In this document: positions 12,822 through 16,353 of the stretch, one piece after another
Layout of the letters: each line of letters begins with the position of its first letter
Position numbering within the stretch: the stretch's first letter is position 1
Assembly (NCBI GenBank): GCA_016199025.1
Contig: JACQHM010000107.1
Location: 1-16,353, forward strand
Direction: 5' to 3'
From: Candidatus Methylomirabilota bacterium
GTDB taxonomy: Bacteria > Methylomirabilota > Methylomirabilia > Methylomirabilales > JACQHM01
Length of the DNA stretch: 16,353 nt
Notes under the pieces: model-generated
Databases searched by the model: none
Seen by the model: only the letters and a program-made list of their open reading frames with translations
Told to the model about the DNA's origin: nothing
Position numbers and translations under genes: made by a program

Positions 12822-13223
12822 CTAATCCCAGATGGTCTCGATGAGGTTCAAGTCTTTGATGGCTTGGTCGCGGGTAATGAGCTGATACTCGAACAGACGG
12901 GCCGTGGCCACGACGAGGCGATCGCAGGGGTCCTTAATCTGGGGCAAGTTAGCCGCTTCGAGAAGGACATCCACGGTATACGGTTGGATAAGATAATTCG
13001 TCGAAAGGGAGATCTCCCGAACCCATGGGACGAAAGGCCGGGGAAGCTGAACCACGCCCTTTTCCATAAGGCGCATGATCTCTTCCAGAACAGTGATGGG
13101 AATGACAATGGTGGCGCGACCTCGGTCCACATCGCGGAAGATAGAGGCCGCCCGGCGACCCAGTTTCCTCGGCTTGCCCGTGACATGGAAGACCAGCGGA
13201 TGGGTGTCGGTGACGTAGATCAC
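12822..13223 (-). CDS. PIN-domain toxin (VapC-like)
   Basis: This 133-residue PIN-domain RNase has the four acidic residues in place: D6 ('VTDTHPLVF'), E47/E48 ('VLEEIM'), D98/D101 ('DPCDRLVVATA') and D119 ('ITRDQAI'). They bind Mg/Mn and cut RNA, usually tRNA. The start is GTG 13223, overlapping the antitoxin stop (GTGA), so the pair is coupled. The toxin gene ends 18 bases before emrB, so part of the emrB transcription may come from the toxin-antitoxin promoter. Confidence 0.88.
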   Translation of the reverse strand: MIYVTDTHPLVFHVTGKPRKLGRRAASIFRDVDRGRATIVIPITVLEEIMRLMEKGVVQLPRPFVPWVREISLSTNYLIQPYTVDVLLEAANLPQIKDPCDRLVVATARLFEYQLITRDQAIKDLNLIETIWD

Positions 13224-13531
13224 GGAAGGCCTTCAACCATGCGGTTGAAGCTGGCTTCCCGTTCCTTCTGGATCTCCCGCAGGGCTGAGTCCAGATCGCC
13301 CACCAGCTTGGCAGTGTTGCCTAAGACTAGGACCCTTCCCGGCGATCGCCGGTGAGACTGGGCCAGCACCTCCTCCGCTTCAGCAAACCACCGGGCGCTC
13401 ACCAGGACAGCCCTGATCTGCGATCGCCTGGCGATGGCTACCGATCCGCCTTTTTCCACCTCGGAAACCAACTGGCTCAGCCGCGCCCTGGCCTCGCTTA
13501 GCGGAACGACCTTAATGAGCCTCTCCTTCAT
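13220..13531 (-). CDS. Phd/YefM-type antitoxin
   Basis: This 103-residue protein has the Phd/YefM N-terminal fold: 'VVPLSEARARLSQLVSEVEK' (residues 8-27), then 'SVAIARRSQIRAVLVSARWF'. The fold binds operator DNA. The C-terminal tail (about 60-103), charged and helical ('LDSALREIQKEREASFNRM'), would wrap the toxin. A strong CCGGAGGA lies 8 bases before ATG 13531. It is first in the cassette, directly downstream of a palindromic operator that it should bind to repress its own operon. Confidence 0.82.
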   Translation of the reverse strand: MKERLIKVVPLSEARARLSQLVSEVEKGGSVAIARRSQIRAVLVSARWFAEAEEVLAQSHRRSPGRVLVLGNTAKLVGDLDSALREIQKEREASFNRMVEGLP

Positions 13532-13552
13532 AATTTCTATCCTCCGGTAGAT

Positions 13553-13572
13553 TTGTACAATCTACTGTACAA
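13553..13572. promoter_or_regulatory. Palindromic operator of the toxin-antitoxin pair
   Basis: TTGTACAA (13553-13560, itself a perfect palindrome) and a second TGTACAA (13566-13572) lie about one helix turn apart, with TTGTACA/TGTACAA also forming an inverted pair. It overlaps the predicted -10 of the antitoxin promoter, the typical place for autorepression by a Phd-type antitoxin-toxin complex. Confidence 0.7.
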
Positions 13573-13592
13573 TTAGATGGTTCCACCGTCAA
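13564..13592 (-). promoter_or_regulatory. Predicted promoter of the toxin-antitoxin pair
   Basis: On the - strand TTGACG (13587-13592) and TACAGT (13564-13569) are separated by 17 bases. The -10 lies within the TGTACAA operator and is about 33 bases upstream of the antitoxin ATG. Confidence 0.6.
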
Positions 13593-13666
13593 GCGAAATC
13601 CCGACCTTCTCGACCCTTCACCCGAAGAGGCCATAGACGACATTCACTCTCCAGGAAAATAGGAGC

Positions 13667-13891
13667 CTAACCACATGAATTCATATGCGGGGATCCGGCT
13701 TTCCCCCGACCCTCTATCAACTCGTCGATGGGCACGGTCTTCCCGTCCTTCAGATATCGTTGCCAACGGCGCTCGATTTCTCTCCGAATTTTGGGGCTGC
13801 TGTAGAAGATATGATCCTCCAGATCCTCTTCCCCGATCCGCTGGATCAGGGCGATCGGTTTCCCCCTGGAGGTCGGGAGAGATTTAGACAT
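13667..13891 (-). CDS. Small hypothetical protein after emrA
   Basis: The ATG lies one base after the emrA stop, so the two are co-transcribed and probably coupled. The 74-residue product is charged, with 'RIGEEDLEDHIFYSSPKIRR' (about 18-37) and 'RWQRYLKDGKTVPIDEL' (about 42-58). The latter resembles the tails of short antitoxin-like or addiction-related proteins but is not diagnostic. I do not recognise the family. No toxin partner follows in the same run; a 135-bp gap separates it from the toxin-antitoxin promoter. Confidence 0.6.
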   Translation of the reverse strand: MSKSLPTSRGKPIALIQRIGEEDLEDHIFYSSPKIRREIERRWQRYLKDGKTVPIDELIEGRGKAGSPHMNSCG

Positions 13892-13892
13892 G

Positions 13893-15194
13893 TTAGCGTA
13901 GCTCGATGGTGGGGACGACGGACATGCCGGGCCTGAGGATGTGAGGATTTGGGTGTTTATCCAGGACGATCTTCACCGGGATCCGCTGGACGACCTTGAC
14001 GAAGTTCCCAGTGGCGTTCTCCGGGGGAAGGAGGCTGAACCGGGCCCCGGTCCCCGCTTGGATGCTCTCCACCGTTCCGGTGAAGACCTTCCCGGGGTAG
14101 GTGTCCACGGTGATCTTCACCTTCTGGCCGGTCCGGACATGGGTGAGCTGGGTCTCCTTGAAGTTGGCCACGATCCAGACATCGCGTAAAGAAACGATGG
14201 CCATCAAGGGCTGTCCCGGCTGGATCACCTGGCCCACCTCTACTGTCTTCTTCGTCACACGACCGGCCATGGGGGCCCGGATGACGGTATAGTCGAGCTG
14301 GAGCTTGGCCAGCTCCAGGTCAGCCAGGGTCTCCTTCAGACGGGCTGCGGCCAGCTCCCGCTCCGCCTCCCGGATCTTGACACCCCGCTGTTTTGCCCGC
14401 GCTTCAGCCAGTTGGGCCTTGACCTCCTCGGCTTTTGCCTTCGCCGACTCGACCCCGAGATGGACAGGCGAATAGGCATAGCCGGACTCTTTGGCCTTAA
14501 GGTCGGCCATCGCCGCGTCCAGCTCCTTACTGGCCTGGGAGACCTTCTTTTCCGCCGCCGCCACTTGAGCTGAGGCCGCATCGTCGCTCGCCTTGGCGAG
14601 GTCATACTCCTGCTGGGCGATGGCCCTCTCGTCCACCAACCGCTCCATCCGGTCGTAATCAAGCCTGGCCTTCTCCCGAAAGGCCTGGGCCGCCCGAAGT
14701 TCGGCCTCGGCCACGGCCACGGCCGCTTCCCTGGACGCCACGATGGCTTTGGCCTGCTCCACGACGAGCCGGGAGGTCTGGACCGCCGCCGACGCCGCCT
14801 GAAGGGCCGCTTCAGCCTGGGCGATCTGGCCCAAAGTGGTCTCACGGCTGAACGGGACCTGTTCCGCCGCCGCTTTGAGCTGGCTCTCGGCGATGGCCAC
14901 AGCGGCCTTGGCCTGTTCCAGCTTCACCTGGTAGTCCTTGGGGTCCAGTTCAACCAAGACCTGCCCTTCCTTCACTTCCTCGTTATCGTCCACCAGGACC
15001 CTGATGATGATGCCTTTGACCTTGGCGCTCACCGGGGAGACCCGCCCCTCGACGAAGGCATCGTCCGTGGAGACATGGGTCGCATAATACCGCCAGAGGA
15101 GCCCTCCTCCGACGGCGAAGACCAGGAGGAAAGCACCACCCACGAGAATCAAGATTTTCCTTTGGGAAAGAAGACGCTCAAGGTCTTGCCTCAT
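13893..15194 (-). CDS. emrA: EmrA/HlyD-family membrane-fusion protein
   Basis: This 433-residue periplasmic adaptor is anchored by one N-terminal helix (residues about 13-33, 'ILILVGGAFLLVFAVGGGLL'). A first lipoyl half, 'DAFVEGRVSPVSAKVKG' and 'VLVDDNEEVKEGQVLVELDP', follows. An unusually long alpha-hairpin (about 85-290) is rich in Ala/Glu/Lys heptads. The second lipoyl half is 'DYTVIRAPMAGRVTKKTVEV' and the beta-barrel is 'VWIVANFKETQL'. It joins the inner-membrane pump to an outer-membrane channel. The start is ATG 15194 (MRQDLERLL), preceded by AAAGGGGG; a longer frame to 15236 has no ribosome site. The hairpin looks about 40 residues longer than usual EmrA. It is separated from emrB by the inserted toxin-antitoxin genes. 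Confidence 0.88.
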   Translation of the reverse strand: MRQDLERLLSQRKILILVGGAFLLVFAVGGGLLWRYYATHVSTDDAFVEGRVSPVSAKVKGIIIRVLVDDNEEVKEGQVLVELDPKDYQVKLEQAKAAVAIAESQLKAAAEQVPFSRETTLGQIAQAEAALQAASAAVQTSRLVVEQAKAIVASREAAVAVAEAELRAAQAFREKARLDYDRMERLVDERAIAQQEYDLAKASDDAASAQVAAAEKKVSQASKELDAAMADLKAKESGYAYSPVHLGVESAKAKAEEVKAQLAEARAKQRGVKIREAERELAAARLKETLADLELAKLQLDYTVIRAPMAGRVTKKTVEVGQVIQPGQPLMAIVSLRDVWIVANFKETQLTHVRTGQKVKITVDTYPGKVFTGTVESIQAGTGARFSLLPPENATGNFVKVVQRIPVKIVLDKHPNPHILRPGMSVVPTIELR

Positions 15195-15616
15195 CGAACC
15201 CCCTTTAGGTCCTAGTGTATCATAGATCCCCTCCAAAACTAAGGCCCAGTGAACCTGACCGCTTACTGAGCGGTGCCTAATTCAGACAACAGTGCCCACA
15301 AAACCGCACAGTCTGGATGATTTCATGAACCATTCCCACACGGAGACAGAGGGGGTCATGGGATGAGCAGATGTGGTAGCTCAGCACGGTCATATAATCC
15401 TTTCCCCCCTTGCGGCGGAAGGTTTCGCCCTGAGGGCTCAGCCCGAAGGGTCAGGATGAGGGATGAAGAGGAGGTAGGGGGAAGAGATGGGGGAGAGGGT
15501 CAAGGTGAGGGGAGGAGGGCCTTGGCTTCTTTGAGGTCTGCTAACTCCTGCCACCGAATGTCGGTGTTCAGCGGTATGTGGTAGTGCACCCGCTACAATG
15601 CCGGGCGAGGCAGGTG
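15195..15616. other. Non-coding gap upstream of emrA
   Basis: About 420 bases hold no intact gene. On the emrA (-) strand there is a TATGAT -10 at 15219-15224 with no good -35. Further upstream is a perfect 6-bp palindrome ACCGCT/AGCGGT (15258-15274) that could bind a regulator. A CT-rich stretch and a 'CTGAG GG CTCAG' hairpin (near 15430-15445) belong to common intergenic repeats. A short - strand stretch at 15512-15541 reads 'ADLKEAKALL', the tail of a TPR/regulator paralogue. Confidence 0.5.
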
Positions 15617-15928
15617 CTAAACTCCATCAGGCGACCTCTTTACTGCTGAATAATCCTTGTCTTGCACCTCCGGTAATGGAATAATGTCTTCTGGCAGAAG
15701 ATCAAGTAACGTCCTGAGGTTATGAGTTTTCGGGAAAGGGATTCGGTAGAGGAGCTGTGCGGTCCGACGACGATGGACACCCTCAGGCATCACCACCAAC
15801 ACGTCAATGTCGCTGTCCGTGCCCATTTCTCCCCGAGCAGCCGAGCCAAAAAGAACGATCCGTAGTGGGTGGACGGCCTCGACGATGCTTTGCACCAGTT
15901 GGGTGATCACGTCAGGATCAGGTTGCAT
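15617..15928 (-). pseudogene. MNT nucleotidyltransferase fused to HEPN fragment
   Basis: The start is ATG 15928, with AGGAAGG just upstream (103 residues). Residues 1-62 are a minimal nucleotidyltransferase: 'IVLFGSAARGEMGTDSDIDV' has the GS motif (28-29) and catalytic D40 and D42. The third Asp and the last strand of the fold are missing. From about residue 63, 'FPKTHNLRTLLDLLP' matches the end of a HEPN-domain protein, the usual partner RNase encoded next to such transferases. After residue 90 the sequence resembles neither family. An internal deletion probably joined an MNT gene to its HEPN neighbour, leaving a non-functional chimera. A deliberate short fusion is possible but less likely. 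Confidence 0.65.
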
Positions 15929-15955
15929 GTTTTCCTTCCTCAACAGCATGTCACC

Positions 15956-16353
15956 TCACGAGAGCTCTTCAAGCAACGCCTTTGCCTCTTTTAAGTCGGT
16001 GGTGTCAAACCCCTCGGTGAACCAGCCGTAAATCTCTGCTGGCAGCTTGCGGGCTTCTTCCTTCTTGCCTTGTTGCTGCCACAGACGACTCAAACTCATT
16101 ACCGCCCGTAGCTCTAACGATTTGGCCTGCTGGCGGCGGGCAATGTCAATCGCCTGCCGAAAACACGCTTCAGCCTCTGCTTCAGTTTTTGCCTTTTGCT
16201 TTTTGCCTTTTGCCCTTTGCCCTTTGCTTTAACAACTCCCCCTTGAGCCGATACAGCTCCGCCTCGTAGAAACGCTCCCCATTTTTGTGCGCTGCCGCCA
16301 GTCCCTCGGACAGCACGCTCAGCCCCTCCCTTCGGCTTCGCTCAGGGCAAGCC
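15956..16353 (-). pseudogene. TPR-repeat protein C-terminal end, frameshifted
   Basis: The visible part is the C-terminus of a large TPR/ATPase regulator of the adenylate-cyclase-associated or LuxR type. 'GERFYEAELYRLKGELL' reads in one frame near 16230-16285. 'EACFRQAIDIA', 'SLELRAVMSLSRLW', 'GWFTEGFDTTDLKEAKALL' and the end 'EELS' read in another frame down to 15956. The two frames are joined at a tract of six heptamers (16186-16227), and the first frame meets TGA at 16182-16184. The gene runs out of the window at its 5' side. The break may be a true mutation, slippage of the repeat, or an assembly error. Confidence 0.7.
16186..16227 (-). repeat. Heptanucleotide tandem repeat in TPR gene
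   Basis: On the - strand six units of GCAAARR (GCAAAGG, GCAAAGG, GCAAAAG, GCAAAAA, GCAAAAG, GCAAAAA) make 42 bases exactly at the point where the TPR reading frame shifts. Confidence 0.9.

Noticed and set aside
14336..14845. 169-aa Arg/Pro-rich ORF overlapping emrA in another frame
   Set aside because: It is a frame shadow of the high-GC coiled-coil of EmrA; its composition is not protein-like.
16182..16184. In-frame TGA read as selenocysteine in the TPR gene (tRNA-Sec is present)
   Set aside because: The sequence after the TGA in that frame does not continue the protein, whereas the next frame does, so this is a frameshift. No selenocysteine is expected in such a protein.

Overview
The window looks like a chromosomal segment of a high-GC, Gram-negative-type bacterium, probably from an uncultivated lineage. 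I infer this from the codon use and from an EmrA-type membrane-fusion protein, which normally works with an outer membrane. A tRNA-Sec gene shows that the organism can read UGA as selenocysteine. I cannot name the taxon. The mix of FolC, a two-subunit 2-oxoacid dehydrogenase E1, a MetE-C-like protein and EmrAB would fit Methylomirabilota/Rokubacteria-like or Desulfobacterota-like genomes, but that is only a guess.

Left part (1-5500). The 3' end of a type I restriction HsdR-N-like gene enters on the + strand. From 634 to 4904 every gene is on the - strand. Read from right to left: a RelE-like toxin with an unrecognised 158-aa partner, an AlpA/excisionase-like HTH protein, a Toprim (DUF3854-type) primase fragment, a DUF3631 helicase-tail fragment, a 177-bp non-coding block of strikingly symmetric repeats, two overlapping ORFs that look like one frameshifted protein, a zinc-ribbon ORF coupled to an HNH-like ORF, a TerS-like HTH protein and a small coupled ORF. 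This set resembles a decayed phage or phage-satellite island. It lies on the 3' side of a tRNA-Sec gene (5206-5300, - strand). A broken tyrosine-integrase fragment abuts the 5' side of that tRNA.

Middle (5545-11261). A - strand operon encodes the E1 alpha and beta subunits of a thiamine-diphosphate 2-oxoacid dehydrogenase, with a good promoter at 7569-7597. Divergent from it, on the + strand, are a small hypothetical gene, folC (with an in-frame heptanucleotide tandem repeat) and a cobalamin-independent methionine-synthase-like gene. The start of a dead TauE/SafE permease lies between the last two. A 555-bp gap follows. It holds a nested inverted-repeat element and a strong rho-independent terminator.

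Right part (11262-16353). An emrA/emrB-type multidrug efflux operon (- strand) is interrupted by a Phd/VapC-type toxin-antitoxin cassette that carries its own promoter and palindromic operator. The end of the window is a zone of gene decay. It holds a nucleotidyltransferase whose C-terminus appears to be fused to a HEPN fragment, a short tail of a TPR/regulator paralogue, and the frameshifted 3' end of a TPR protein. That frameshift coincides with a heptanucleotide repeat tract.

The most unusual signals are the dyad-symmetric repeat block at 2304-2422, the satellite-like gene set beside tRNA-Sec, the two heptanucleotide tracts inside genes, the MNT-HEPN fusion and the nested inverted repeat at 10926-11060.
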